Source: Paenibacillus selenitireducens (GTDB lineage Bacteria; Bacillota; Bacilli; Paenibacillales; Paenibacillaceae). From it: 64,000 bases of DNA. The position numbers and the translations under genes were made by a program. Location: NCBI RefSeq assembly GCF_002021565.1, contig NZ_MSZX01000016.1, forward strand, positions 36,988 to 100,987, in the 5' to 3' direction. Positions 1 to 8,711 of this stretch are shown in pieces; positions within the stretch are counted from its first letter, which is position 1, and each line of letters starts with the position of its first letter. A model generated the notes under the pieces. That model made no database searches, was not told where the DNA came from, and saw nothing but the letters and a program-made list of their open reading frames with translations.

Positions 1-951
1 GATCCAGTCCCATGTCACGAATGATTTGCCGGTCGTCATTTTGGCCGTCCAGGATTCACTCGTAGCGGTCAGGAATTCTTGGTCCAGCAACCCTTCGTTA
101 TACAGCTTTTTCAGGAAATCGATCATTTCTTTATACTCCGGCTGTGTGCCGGCGAATTTCCATGTTTTATCGGACTCGGCATAATAGGCAGGATAGCTCA
201 TGCCGCCGATGCCCCAGCCGTAAGCAAGATCTCGAAAGATATCTTCTTTCGTTTTGGAAGCCATCGGATAGGAATCCGGATAAATTTCTTTTAATTTTTT
301 CAGCGCCTGATAGAACTCTTCCGTATTGGTCCATTCCGGAATATTGTTTTTATCGAAAATATCTTTGCGATACATCATGCCGTGGTTAACGTCGCGGTTC
401 ATGTTATAAATCGGCCATGAATAGAGCTTGTTATTCTCATCGCCGAATGAATTGGCAACCCATGGATTCTCATCAACATATAATTTTTTGAAGTTCGGCA
501 GCATATCCACATAGTCATTGATAGCCACGACCGCTTTTTGTTGGCCGATTTTCTTCAGCTCAGAAGGTTTAAGCCCGTTGAAAATATCCGGAAGCTTACC
601 GGATGCGACGATCAGACGAAGCTTGTCTTCGAATGTCGCCGAAGAATAGTTTTGGAATTCTACGGTAATCCCCGTGCGTTTCTCAATTTCCTTCGCAACC
701 AGCTTGTCGTTAAGCGGCGTTTCACTAACGACCATCCAGGTGATCTTCGTTGGCTTATCGACGAGCGGAAGCTTTAATCCCCCGGTATCGCCATATTGTT
801 TCGAGGTATCTTCCACTACTGTGTTGCTTGGCGCATTCGCTGTTTCATTTGAAGCTTTCTCATTCTTGTCGTTGCTCCCCGAACCGCATGCAGCCAGCAG
901 TGAACCTGCTAACATCAGGACAAGCGCCATGCTGAGAATCCTTTTTGACAT
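1..951 (-). CDS. Extracellular solute-binding lipoprotein (ABC sugar type), 3' end cut by window
   Basis: This is the binding-protein component of an ABC importer, probably for a sugar or oligosaccharide. The frame stays open from the ATG at 951 to the window edge (317 codons), so the C-terminus is missing. The N-terminus is a lipoprotein signal: MSKRILSMALVLMLAG followed by the lipobox LLAAC, then a low-complexity Ser/Asn/Glu linker typical of surface lipoproteins. The mature part reads like the family 1 solute-binding proteins of Paenibacillus (ITWMVVSETPLNDKLVAKEI, PDIFNG). A GGGGAGG ribosome binding site lies just upstream of the ATG. It follows the catabolic cluster on the same strand after a 304 bp gap, so it may have its own promoter. 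Permease genes would lie outside the window; the substrate is unknown. Confidence 0.85.
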   Translation of the reverse strand, partial: MSKRILSMALVLMLAGSLLAACGSGSNDKNEKASNETANAPSNTVVEDTSKQYGDTGGLKLPLVDKPTKITWMVVSETPLNDKLVAKEIEKRTGITVEFQNYSSATFEDKLRLIVASGKLPDIFNGLKPSELKKIGQQKAVVAINDYVDMLPNFKKLYVDENPWVANSFGDENNKLYSWPIYNMNRDVNHGMMYRKDIFDKNNIPEWTNTEEFYQALKKLKEIYPDSYPMASKTKEDIFRDLAYGWGIGGMSYPAYYAESDKTWKFAGTQPEYKEMIDFLKKLYNEGLLDQEFLTATSESWTAKMTTGKSFVTWDWI

Positions 952-1255
952 GTTTGTTCCTCCCCTTGTAATATGTGATGATTTTCTTCGTGCCCGAAGC
1001 GTTCATTCGGACAATTCAAATTGTAGATGGTGGAAAATATTTCGTAAATGAAGCGTTTTCATTTGCTGTTGTTTTTTGACCCGAAATATGATGGAAAACC
1101 AGGAAAAACCTTATATATCAAGCGATTTCTTAGTGTGGAAAAAGCTAAAGAGGTGGAAAATGCTTTATAAATATTTCGCTTTTTTTACTTTCCGTATTTC
1201 CACAATTCATTCCATTTGATCAAACGAATATAAATCAGCAGGGCATTCCAATTTC
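952..1255. other. Intergenic region upstream of the solute-binding lipoprotein
   Basis: No gene is seen here. A 19 bp palindrome at 1046-1064 (AAATGAA, 5 bp centre, TTCATTT) resembles a CcpA cre site but is one base short of the usual spacing. The motif TTTTCCACC occurs on the minus strand near 1032 and again near 1153. These are possible operator sequences for the downstream lipoprotein gene; no clear -35/-10 pair could be assigned. Confidence 0.3.
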
Positions 1256-2158
1256 TTATAAAAGGACAGGGTTCCCCGATCGCCTGCTCTCCTCGGCTGC
1301 CTCTACAAAACGGATAACTTCCAGGGTCTCCTTTGAGTCCAGTGGAGGGGTCTGCGTATGGAACAGAATCATAACCTGTTCAAGCAAGCTGGCATAAACA
1401 GGTTTTCTATCTAAATCAATCTCGACCGCTGAGATTTGTCCCTCCCGGTGAATGATTGCGCTGAAGGGAGTTTCAGGCAAGCGGCTGAGCCTGACCGTTC
1501 CCGAACGCCCATCTTTCCAAATCGCAGCGATTACATCATAATCTTCCGTCGTGGTTACACGGACTTCCGAGCAGCCCTTGCCCATAATAGCATAGAGGAG
1601 CTCAACCGAATGAATGCCATACCAATAATAGTAGGATTGTGTGGGTTCCACGGCCAAAGGGCCGCCGACATCAGCGCCAGTCACAGCCACAGCGCCTCCA
1701 CGTTCTAAATCATCCGATATTTGCTGGGCATATCTCAAAGCTGAACTGCTCATCAACGGAAGCTGATGCTGCTGGGCGATCCGAAATATCTCTTTGGCGT
1801 CCCCGCTGTTTAGCGCTAACGGTTTATCGATAAAGACCGGTTTGCCGTATGGAGCGATCCGCCTGAACTGATCCAGATGTACCCGGCCATCCGCGGATGT
1901 AAGCAAGATGGCGTCACAATTCGCAGCAACCTCCTCGGGACTATCCAATTTCCGGACACCGAACTCGGTTTCGAGCGTCGCCATAAAACCTTCCACCCGA
2001 TCTGCGCTAAGCGGGAAGTCTAGCGACCCGCCTAAAAAAGCTGCTACAACTTTCCCTCCCGGCACATGATTCGCGTCGGTTGGGTCGTTGAGCAGCCTCG
2101 TAAATGCAACAGAATGGGAGGAATCCGTACCAACAAGACCTATGTTTATAGAATCCAC
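1256..2158 (-). CDS. Gfo/Idh/MocA family oxidoreductase
   Basis: A predicted NAD(P)-dependent dehydrogenase of about 300 residues. The N-terminus INIGLVGTDSSHS is the Rossmann-fold nucleotide loop in the variant form seen in some family members that have GTDSSH in place of GxGxxG. The family motif GKPVFIDKPLAL (usual EKP) follows near residue 125, and the C-terminal alpha/beta domain carries the substrate pocket. The GTG start is preceded by AAAGGGGAG at good distance. It is the last gene of a minus-strand run with the M20 deacylase 33 bp upstream, so it probably acts in the same catabolic pathway. The substrate cannot be told from sequence; family members oxidise sugars, inositols or imines. 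Confidence 0.8.
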   Translation of the reverse strand: MDSINIGLVGTDSSHSVAFTRLLNDPTDANHVPGGKVVAAFLGGSLDFPLSADRVEGFMATLETEFGVRKLDSPEEVAANCDAILLTSADGRVHLDQFRRIAPYGKPVFIDKPLALNSGDAKEIFRIAQQHQLPLMSSSALRYAQQISDDLERGGAVAVTGADVGGPLAVEPTQSYYYWYGIHSVELLYAIMGKGCSEVRVTTTEDYDVIAAIWKDGRSGTVRLSRLPETPFSAIIHREGQISAVEIDLDRKPVYASLLEQVMILFHTQTPPLDSKETLEVIRFVEAAEESRRSGNPVLL

Positions 2159-2191
2159 CTTGATCTCCCCTTTCCAGATAACTGCTAGTCG

Positions 2192-3367
2192 CTAGTCCGC
2201 CGACAACCTCTGTAGTGCAATAGCCGCAAGCAAGGAGGCACCAAGCGGAATGCATTCCTCATTCAGTTCATATTTCGGATGATGAAGCCCGTAAGCGCTG
2301 CTCGCGTCAACGGCAGGACCCGAGCCCAGCCAGAAGAAGCAGCCTGGCACATGCTGCAAATAGACGGAGAAGTCCTCACCCGCCAAGGTCGGATCCGCCA
2401 CGACTCTCCGCTCAGTTCCGATCATGCGGTCAATCACTTGCTCAACATGGCTCACGCATTCATCATGATTCACCAAGACCGGCGTTTGCTCGATGTAATG
2501 AAGCTTCGCCTTACATTGGTAAGCTTCGGCAATTTGCTTCACGATCCGTTCTATTCTTTCAGGCATTTGCTGCTGAACCTTCGCATCAAATGTGCGAATC
2601 GTCCCCGTCATTTCCGCGTAATGCGGAATGACATTGTTCGCTTCTCCCGATTTGATGCTGCCGATCGTGACCACGACGGGATCGAAGGGAGACATCTCTC
2701 TGCTGACAATGCTCTGCAGCGCCATGACGATGGCCGAAGCGCACACGACCGGATCTATGCTCTGGTTCGGAATCGCGCCATGTCCGCCTCGGCCCTCTAG
2801 ATGAATTTCGATCCGGTCCACAGAACCCATCAAGGAACCGCAGCGTGTAGCCGTCATTCCCGCTGGCAGCGTCGGAAGATTATGCAGGCCATAGATCTCA
2901 TCGACGCCCTCCAGTGCCCCCTGCGCAATCATCGCCTTCGCCCCCGCATTAATCTCCTCGGCCGCTTGAAATAGAAAGCGGACGGTGCCCTTTATTTTTA
3001 CGGCTGCAAGCAGTTTGGCCGCGCCAAGCAAAATGGCCGTATGCGCATCATGTCCGCATGCATGCATCATACCCGGGCGGGTAGAGGCGAACTCGAGACC
3101 CGATTGCTCATGAATCGGAAGGGCATCCATATCGGCACGAAGCGCAATGACCGGCCCCGGCTGCTCCCCCTTCAGTTCAGCGACAATGCTGAATCCGCCG
3201 ACTCCGGCCCGAAATTCGAGTCCGAGCTGCTTAAGCTGCTCGGCAACTTTGGCAGCCGTCTCCGACTCTTGCAGGCTGAGTTCGGGAAAACGGTGCAGGT
3301 CCCTGCGAAATGCGATCAATTCCGCCTCAAGCTGCTTGCCCGATTGAACGAATGTTGACAAAGTCAT
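2192..3367 (-). CDS. M20 family metallo-amidohydrolase (N-acyl amino acid deacylase type)
   Basis: A zinc/manganese-dependent hydrolase of the M20D aminoacylase/hippurate hydrolase group, expected to cleave an N-acyl group from an amino acid or related amine. Visible motifs are the first metal site ALRADMDALP, the second MMHACGHDAH, and AAEEINAGAKAM with the catalytic Glu pair; the dimerisation (lid) domain follows and VADPTLAGEDFSVYL closes the catalytic domain. The ATG at 3367 is preferred over a TTG two codons earlier because a GGAGGG box lies 6-7 bases upstream; it starts 2 bases after the sdaAA stop, which implies translational coupling. It could feed a free hydroxy-amino acid to the serine dehydratase encoded just upstream; the acyl group is unknown. 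Confidence 0.85.
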   Translation of the reverse strand: MTLSTFVQSGKQLEAELIAFRRDLHRFPELSLQESETAAKVAEQLKQLGLEFRAGVGGFSIVAELKGEQPGPVIALRADMDALPIHEQSGLEFASTRPGMMHACGHDAHTAILLGAAKLLAAVKIKGTVRFLFQAAEEINAGAKAMIAQGALEGVDEIYGLHNLPTLPAGMTATRCGSLMGSVDRIEIHLEGRGGHGAIPNQSIDPVVCASAIVMALQSIVSREMSPFDPVVVTIGSIKSGEANNVIPHYAEMTGTIRTFDAKVQQQMPERIERIVKQIAEAYQCKAKLHYIEQTPVLVNHDECVSHVEQVIDRMIGTERRVVADPTLAGEDFSVYLQHVPGCFFWLGSGPAVDASSAYGLHHPKYELNEECIPLGASLLAAIALQRLSAD

Positions 3368-3369
3368 CG

Positions 3370-4254
3370 TCAACCCTCCTCATTAGCATAAAGTTCTTTC
3401 ATCATCTTTCTGCCCGTAGGTGTCTGCGCAAGACCGCCTAAAGCCGTCTCACGATGCTTCTCAGGCATGGCGCTTCCCACCTCTAGCATAACATCGATGA
3501 CTTCATCCGATGGAATGACGCTTTTAATGCCTGAGAGCGCCATATCCGCAGCGGCCATTGCCGTGACGGCACCGAAGCCGTTCCTGACGATGCAAGGGAT
3601 TTCAACTAGGCCTGCGACCGGATCACATATAAGGCCAAGCGTATTTTTGAGCGCCAATCCGACCGCATGCACCGCCTGTTCCGGCGTGCCGCCGCGCAGC
3701 TCCACCAATGCTCCGGCCGCCATGCCGATCGCAGAGCCTATCTCAGCCTGACATCCGCCTTCGGCACCCGACACGAACGAATTATTGGCGATAACGTAAC
3801 CTATGGCTCCCGCGCTGAAAAGCCCCTGGACCATATACGCATCGCTCCAGCCAAAACGCTCCTGCGAGCTGACGAACACGCCTGGAATGATGCCGCAGGA
3901 TCCTGCCGTCGGCGTAGCTATAACCCGCCCCATGGAGGCATTTATTTCAGAAACTGCCAAAGCATAGGCCATCGCGGTGCAGGATTCCGCTCCTAGAGAA
4001 GGAACGCCGTTATGCAAATACGAATGAACCCGTCTGGCATCGCCGCCCGTTAATCCGCTGCGGGGTTTCGCGTCGCTCTCAATCCCTTTGTGAACCGCTT
4101 CTTTCATAATTTCATAATACGCGGCCATTTGTTCTATCACTTGCTGAGCGAGTTTTCCCGTCTCGGCGGCCTGCTCCGTCATCATCAGCTGTCCGATCGT
4201 GACCGATTCCTCTTCACATAACCGAATCAATTGCTCTAAATTCGTAAACCTCAT
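3370..4254 (-). CDS. sdaAA: L-serine dehydratase, iron-sulfur dependent, alpha subunit
   Basis: The catalytic subunit of the two-subunit Bacillus-type L-serine ammonia-lyase, which converts serine to pyruvate and ammonia using a [4Fe-4S] cluster instead of pyridoxal phosphate. The 294-residue length matches the alpha subunit family. Conserved cysteine motifs are present in order: ESCTAMAYALA, TAGSCGIIPG, EGGCQAEIG, GLICDPVAG and EIPCIVRN. Its ATG overlaps the sdaAB stop by 4 bases (ATGA), typical of coupled subunits. The cluster lies in an operon with an aldolase-type lyase and a deacylase, which suggests that serine or a 3-hydroxy amino acid is an intermediate rather than that this is the housekeeping serine dehydratase. 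Confidence 0.93.
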   Translation of the reverse strand: MRFTNLEQLIRLCEEESVTIGQLMMTEQAAETGKLAQQVIEQMAAYYEIMKEAVHKGIESDAKPRSGLTGGDARRVHSYLHNGVPSLGAESCTAMAYALAVSEINASMGRVIATPTAGSCGIIPGVFVSSQERFGWSDAYMVQGLFSAGAIGYVIANNSFVSGAEGGCQAEIGSAIGMAAGALVELRGGTPEQAVHAVGLALKNTLGLICDPVAGLVEIPCIVRNGFGAVTAMAAADMALSGIKSVIPSDEVIDVMLEVGSAMPEKHRETALGGLAQTPTGRKMMKELYANEEG

Positions 4255-4934
4255 ATGCTATCCCCCTTAGCGGTGAGATGAATAAGGCGAACCCTGTAAA
4301 CATCAGATATTTCGGCAATCCTGCCGATAAATTCGCAGTCCAATATCTCATCGCTCTCAATCACGGTGAGGGCATCGCCGCTTCTGGACTTTCGGTCAAC
4401 CTCCATATAGCCGATATTGGCATCGGCATGCTTGAAAATATCCATCATTTCAGCCAGAATCCCGCGCCGGTCAGCATGAAAGATCAGTAGGGTCGGATAG
4501 ATCGCCGTAAATTTCACGTCGAAATCATCGATGCTGACGATCTCAATATTGCCGCCGCCGATGGAGCTGCCCGTCACGAAAATCCTGTGCTCCCCCCGCT
4601 GAAGTATCATTGTTGCTGTATTGGGATGTACCCCGACCTTCTGGGCTGAACGAACATCTACTTCCATACCGGCATCCTTGGCGAGGTCATAAGCATCCCT
4701 GATCCGCATATCATCGGTATCGTAATTCAGTAGACCGGCAATCATCGCAAGATCCGTACCGTGACCACGGTAGGTTGCAGCGAAGGAGCCGTAAAAAATG
4801 ATCTCTGCACGCTCCGGCAGCGCCCCAAGCGCATGGCGGGCCGTTCTTCCAAGGCGAACGGCTCCGGCGGTATGGGAGCTGGAGGGGCCTACCATGCTCG
4901 GACCGATAATCGAAAATACATCCTTAAACCGCAT
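4251..4934 (-). CDS. sdaAB: L-serine dehydratase, iron-sulfur dependent, beta subunit
   Basis: Partner of the alpha subunit encoded immediately downstream. The N-terminal part has the signature SIIGPSMVGPSSSHTAGAVR, which in this family contributes to the active-site region. The C-terminal third (from about residue 145, TLLIFHADRRGILAEMMDIF) is an ACT domain, a regulatory small-molecule-binding fold. Length of 227 residues is normal for the separate beta subunit. A GGAGGG ribosome binding site precedes the ATG. It starts 17 bases after the DHDPS-like gene, so all genes from the epimerase onward are likely one transcript. Confidence 0.93.
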   Translation of the reverse strand: MRFKDVFSIIGPSMVGPSSSHTAGAVRLGRTARHALGALPERAEIIFYGSFAATYRGHGTDLAMIAGLLNYDTDDMRIRDAYDLAKDAGMEVDVRSAQKVGVHPNTATMILQRGEHRIFVTGSSIGGGNIEIVSIDDFDVKFTAIYPTLLIFHADRRGILAEMMDIFKHADANIGYMEVDRKSRSGDALTVIESDEILDCEFIGRIAEISDVYRVRLIHLTAKGDSI

Positions 4935-4951
4935 GCTTAAGCCCTCCGCTT

Positions 4952-6022
4952 TTATTTGTCGCTAAGCCACGCTGTAAGATGCTCAGATACAAACGCATCA
5001 TCGTGCAGATGTGGATACTCCCGATAGACGCGATCAATCTCTTCCAATTGTCCCGGAGACAAGGTTTCATTCGGATTCAGGCACCATGTGCCCTGCAGCA
5101 ACCCTTGACGGCGCAGTATTTCATGAATCCCTGGGATACAGCCTGCAAAATGGTGCGCCGGATCAAAAAATGCTGCATTTGTATCCGTCACTTGCACGTT
5201 TCGCGTCAGCCATTCTTTCGATATTTCGCCGTTAGCACGGGCAAGCTTGATTTCCTCCAGCAGTTCTACGGCTTTTTTCGTCCACACGGCCCAATGGCCA
5301 AGCAAGCCGCCAACAACAGCTTTCTCTACCGTCTTGCCTTCTACTTCAAAACGATAAGTCGTTAACAGATCATTGATGATATTGTCATCATTTCCTGTAT
5401 ATAGCGCAATTTCATCGCGTCTGCTTGAATAGCACACGGCACGGGCAACATCAATCGTCTGGTAGCGATTGAATGGCGCCATTTTGATGGCAACGACGTT
5501 GGGGATTTCCGCAAATTTGCACCAAAAGTCGAAGCTGAAAAGTTGGCCGCCTACGGATGGCTGTAAGTAGAAGCCGATCACAGGCATGATCGCTGCAACC
5601 TGCTTCGTTCTCTCCAGAATATCTTGTTCGCTCCAGTTAACAAGACCGCCCATGCTCAGCAGAGCCGCATCATAACCAAGCGATTGCGCTAACAGCGTTT
5701 CGCTTATGGCCTGCTCCGTAGGTCCGCAAATACCTGCTACCTTAAGGAATGGACGCGCTATATTCGCTTTCGCGATTTCTTCAGCAGCCATCCGAAGTAC
5801 AGGCTCATATAAATTGTACGGTTCATCGCGGATTTCAAATTGCGTCGAATGAACGCCAATCGCGATCCCGCCTGCTCCTGAAGCCGCATAATAACGGGTT
5901 AGCGCCCGTTGATGACGTTCGTCCAATTGCCGATTCTGATCCAGCGCCAAAGGATGCGCCGGTATGACGAGTCCCTCATGCAGCGCTTTGAACAATTCAG
6001 GTGACAGTGTTGCAGCAGCCAT
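4952..6022 (-). CDS. Dihydrodipicolinate synthase-family aldolase/lyase
   Basis: A Schiff-base (beta/alpha)8 enzyme of the DapA/NanA superfamily, longer (356 residues) than true DapA because of a C-terminal extension. The Schiff-base lysine is expected in VVAIKMAPFNRYQ. The usual YNxP segment is replaced by FYLQP (in VIGFYLQPSVGG), so it is unlikely to be DapA. The N-terminal loop SGAGGIAIGVHSTQFEIRD matches a subgroup found beside NAD-dependent epimerases. Its start shares one base with the upstream epimerase stop (TAATG). It probably cleaves or forms a C-C bond next to a pyruvate-type carbonyl; the real substrate is unknown. Confidence 0.85.
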   Translation of the reverse strand: MAAATLSPELFKALHEGLVIPAHPLALDQNRQLDERHQRALTRYYAASGAGGIAIGVHSTQFEIRDEPYNLYEPVLRMAAEEIAKANIARPFLKVAGICGPTEQAISETLLAQSLGYDAALLSMGGLVNWSEQDILERTKQVAAIMPVIGFYLQPSVGGQLFSFDFWCKFAEIPNVVAIKMAPFNRYQTIDVARAVCYSSRRDEIALYTGNDDNIINDLLTTYRFEVEGKTVEKAVVGGLLGHWAVWTKKAVELLEEIKLARANGEISKEWLTRNVQVTDTNAAFFDPAHHFAGCIPGIHEILRRQGLLQGTWCLNPNETLSPGQLEEIDRVYREYPHLHDDAFVSEHLTAWLSDK

Positions 6023-7038
6023 TAGAATTTCCCCTTTCTTTCCTGGAAATGGGTGGGTTTATTCCACGTCGTTCCGCCCGCTTGAATCCATTCCGCGAGC
6101 CAATCGATCATTTGAAGCAAGGATACCGAAGGATAGCCGAAGCGCTGATGCGATTTCGAGGCGTTATTCAGCAGCGCCAGCTCAGATTCCGTGTCTTCGA
6201 ATATCGCATCCTTCCCGAGCCGCTTGGCGAATTCTTCAGCAGCCCAGCGGATCGACATCGTCTCAGGCCCTGTAATGTTCATAATGCTAGGCGGATTCGT
6301 ACATTCCGTCAGGCAGCGCAGCGCCATCTGATTGGCATCTCCCTGCCAAATCACGTTCGCATGTCCCATGGTCAGGTTAATGGCACGTTGTTCATTGACG
6401 GACTTTGCGATTTCGAGCAGCACGCCATAGCGCATATCCATCGCATAATTCAAGCGATAGAACAGCATCGGGGTCCCGTTTTTATGGGAATGGAACTCAA
6501 AAATACGCTCACGGCCCAAGGTGGACTGTGCATATTCTCCCATCGGTTCGGGAGTTACTGACTCGCTGGCTCCGCCGCTGCCGATCGGCATGAAAGGGTA
6601 AATATTACCCGATGAGAACACGACGATCCGGGAATCCTTATATTTCTCCGCTACTCTGCCCGGCAAGTAGGTATTCATGCCCCAAGTGAAATACTCTCTG
6701 CCTGTTGTTCCGAATTTATTGCCTGCCATATAAATAATGTTATCGGCATGAGGCAGTTGCTTCAGCTCATCATCATTCAACAGGTCACAGGAAATCGTCT
6801 CGACCCCGGCATCCTCCAGCTCGCGTCTTGCTTCTTCGTTTGAAAACCGCGATACGCCGATCACGCGCTTGTTCAATCCGCCTTCACGAACCGCATTTTG
6901 CGCCAACCGGGCCAGGCTCGGTCCCATTTTTCCGCCGACGCCAAGAATCAGGATATCACCGTCTACTGAAGATAAGTCTTTTACCAATGCCTCGGAAGGA
7001 TCGGCTAGCTTTGCTTCCAATTCCGCTAATGTTTTCAA
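6022..7038 (-). CDS. NAD-dependent epimerase/dehydratase family protein
   Basis: A short-chain (extended SDR) oxidoreductase of about 338 residues. The nucleotide-binding loop is ILILGVGGKMGPSLARLA, a GxGGxMG variant. The usual YxxxK is seen only in altered form around PEPMGEYAQSTLGRERIFE (Tyr, with Arg/Gly where Lys is normal), so it may be a divergent enzyme. The longest frame begins at 7104, but I place the start at a TTG at 7038 because AAAGGGGAAAAG lies directly upstream and the protein then begins (M)KTLAELEAKL. It is the first structural gene of the serine dehydratase cluster, 98 bp after the regulator. Confidence 0.8.
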   Translation of the reverse strand: MKTLAELEAKLADPSEALVKDLSSVDGDILILGVGGKMGPSLARLAQNAVREGGLNKRVIGVSRFSNEEARRELEDAGVETISCDLLNDDELKQLPHADNIIYMAGNKFGTTGREYFTWGMNTYLPGRVAEKYKDSRIVVFSSGNIYPFMPIGSGGASESVTPEPMGEYAQSTLGRERIFEFHSHKNGTPMLFYRLNYAMDMRYGVLLEIAKSVNEQRAINLTMGHANVIWQGDANQMALRCLTECTNPPSIMNITGPETMSIRWAAEEFAKRLGKDAIFEDTESELALLNNASKSHQRFGYPSVSLLQMIDWLAEWIQAGGTTWNKPTHFQERKGKF

Positions 7039-7136
7039 TGCGCTTTTCCCCTTTCTCCATGTGGATCTGTCTCCATCATACCGACAGGAGGGATATAAAG
7101 ACAAATCTATAAATCGTCTTTAAATCGGCAAATCCA

Positions 7137-8456
7137 TTACATCATCGTCTGATCCTTCAAAAAAGAGAAACGGTAAATTTGACGCGGTCTTCCCTTCGGC
7201 ACCTTCTCCATGCTGGAAATATCAACGAGCCCGTTATCGATCCAGAGGAGCAGCAGACGGTGTGCGCTTCTTACTGTAATATCAAGCAGAGTGGCAAGTT
7301 CGTGAACCGTATATTCGTATTTGCCGAATTTCGAGGTATGAGAGAGCAGCCTACTTAAATAAGCGCTTGTCATGCCGGCGTCCTCCGCTTTCTTGATCAA
7401 AGCGGTATGCGTTGGCGACAGCACGGTTTGTATTGGATCTGACATTTCGAGCGGCCCGATCAAGGTCAGATCCTCGCGGATAATAAAGCAGGTATTTCCC
7501 CCGGCTTCCCTCGATTTGCGGAGCGCAGCCCGCGCATGGGTTCCCGCCTCATTGGCCGATGTCCCGAATCCGACGCCGAAGCTCAAGGAGATTCCGAACG
7601 ATAAGCTGGCGTCTTTAGCTAGCGGAATCGTCTTGTAGCCGCCGGTTTCCCTCTCGAATATGCCTCTTGTCGTGAAAAATAAATACTCATCTCCACCGAT
7701 GGGCGTCAAATAGCCGTCCAGCGATTCGACATAGTCGAGTACCATGCGGTGTATGTCCAGCTTCAGCTTCTGTACCTCATGCTCGTTATTGCGTTTCATG
7801 ACCAGCTTGCCGAACTCATCCACCTTTATCATGCCGACGACAATCTGCGATTCCTTGATACGGCGCGATTCCGTAGATAGAAGCGCACGCTCCAGTGTCA
7901 CGCTCATATCCTGGTCCGAAGGAATAAGCCATTCATTCGCTGCCTGAGCGGCCGACAATCTGCGGGCAACCGATTCCACCCCGGTAATGGCAAATGAACA
8001 AACTCCCGTGTTCAGTAGATTGTGGTGGAATACAAATAGCTTGTCCGGCGAGGCATGCGCGGGTCCGTTATAGACAACTACCTGGGTATGTTCGATCCCT
8101 AGGTCTGTCAGGACATTCATCACCATGGATTTCGTGAGCGAATCGATGGAAATACCGCCGCTCAGGTGATCCGTCTGCAGGGCACGAAATAATGTTTTAT
8201 AAAGACCTGTTCCCGTTAACGGGACATAATGCACCGGAATCGTTGCGTTCACATGATCTTTGACCTTACGATGTGCTTGCGCGTCGAATAAAAGAAGTAC
8301 CTCTACCTCCATCATCAATGTCTCAGCAACGGAGGGGACTTCATCCACGTCGTTCACAATCCGAACCACCGGTGTAAACGTCGGGAACGCCTTAATCACT
8401 TGTAATAGCTTGTCTACGACTTGCTGCATTCCAATGATGCCAATCTTGATTTGCAT
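7137..8456 (-). CDS. Putative regulator: sensor domain, GGDEF-like domain and winged helix
   Basis: A 439-residue protein whose architecture suggests a ligand-responsive transcription regulator. Residues 1-190 form an alpha/beta region starting MQIKIGIIGMQQVVDKLLQV that recalls the N-terminal sensor of PrpR-type regulators (a weak resemblance). Residues about 203-345 look like a GGDEF-fold: VVGMIKVDEFGKLV, then GGDEYLFF at 254-261 and a terminal FGVGFGTSANEAGTHARAAL. The substituted active-site motif and missing DxLT leader make diguanylate cyclase activity doubtful. The last 70 residues (YTVHELATLLDITVRSAHRL) form a helix-turn-helix. It is transcribed first in the cluster and probably controls it. 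I do not recognise a named family. Confidence 0.6.
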   Translation of the reverse strand: MQIKIGIIGMQQVVDKLLQVIKAFPTFTPVVRIVNDVDEVPSVAETLMMEVEVLLLFDAQAHRKVKDHVNATIPVHYVPLTGTGLYKTLFRALQTDHLSGGISIDSLTKSMVMNVLTDLGIEHTQVVVYNGPAHASPDKLFVFHHNLLNTGVCSFAITGVESVARRLSAAQAANEWLIPSDQDMSVTLERALLSTESRRIKESQIVVGMIKVDEFGKLVMKRNNEHEVQKLKLDIHRMVLDYVESLDGYLTPIGGDEYLFFTTRGIFERETGGYKTIPLAKDASLSFGISLSFGVGFGTSANEAGTHARAALRKSREAGGNTCFIIREDLTLIGPLEMSDPIQTVLSPTHTALIKKAEDAGMTSAYLSRLLSHTSKFGKYEYTVHELATLLDITVRSAHRLLLLWIDNGLVDISSMEKVPKGRPRQIYRFSFLKDQTMM

Positions 8457-8711
8457 GTTAGCTAATCATTCCTTTCATTGAGAGTTTCTCTTTGGCCTGT
8501 GCCGGTTTTTGTCGTTTCAATGCATACACGCCAACACTGTATCCTCCCACAACTCCTAAATCGTAATCTTAGCTCTATATTAGCGAACTTAAATCAACTT
8601 TAAAAGAACCTTGAAATAAGTTTAAAAACATCTTGTAAGAAGCGGAAAAAGAGGCTAATATATTTTTATTGACTGAATTATTAATTTATAGTCATTAAAA
8701 GGAGGGGGATT
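8457..8711. promoter_or_regulatory. Divergent promoter region with candidate TetR operator
   Basis: AT-rich space between the divergent cluster regulator and the TetR gene. An imperfect 25 bp dyad, TGACT at 8670-8674 and AGTCA at 8690-8694 with ATTAAT at its centre, lies 18 bp before the TetR start codon. Its position and size fit an autoregulatory TetR operator; this is inference. Confidence 0.35.

Noticed and set aside
1046..1064. CcpA cre site before the solute-binding lipoprotein
   Set aside because: The dyad is one base short of the cre consensus spacing, so I report only a palindrome.
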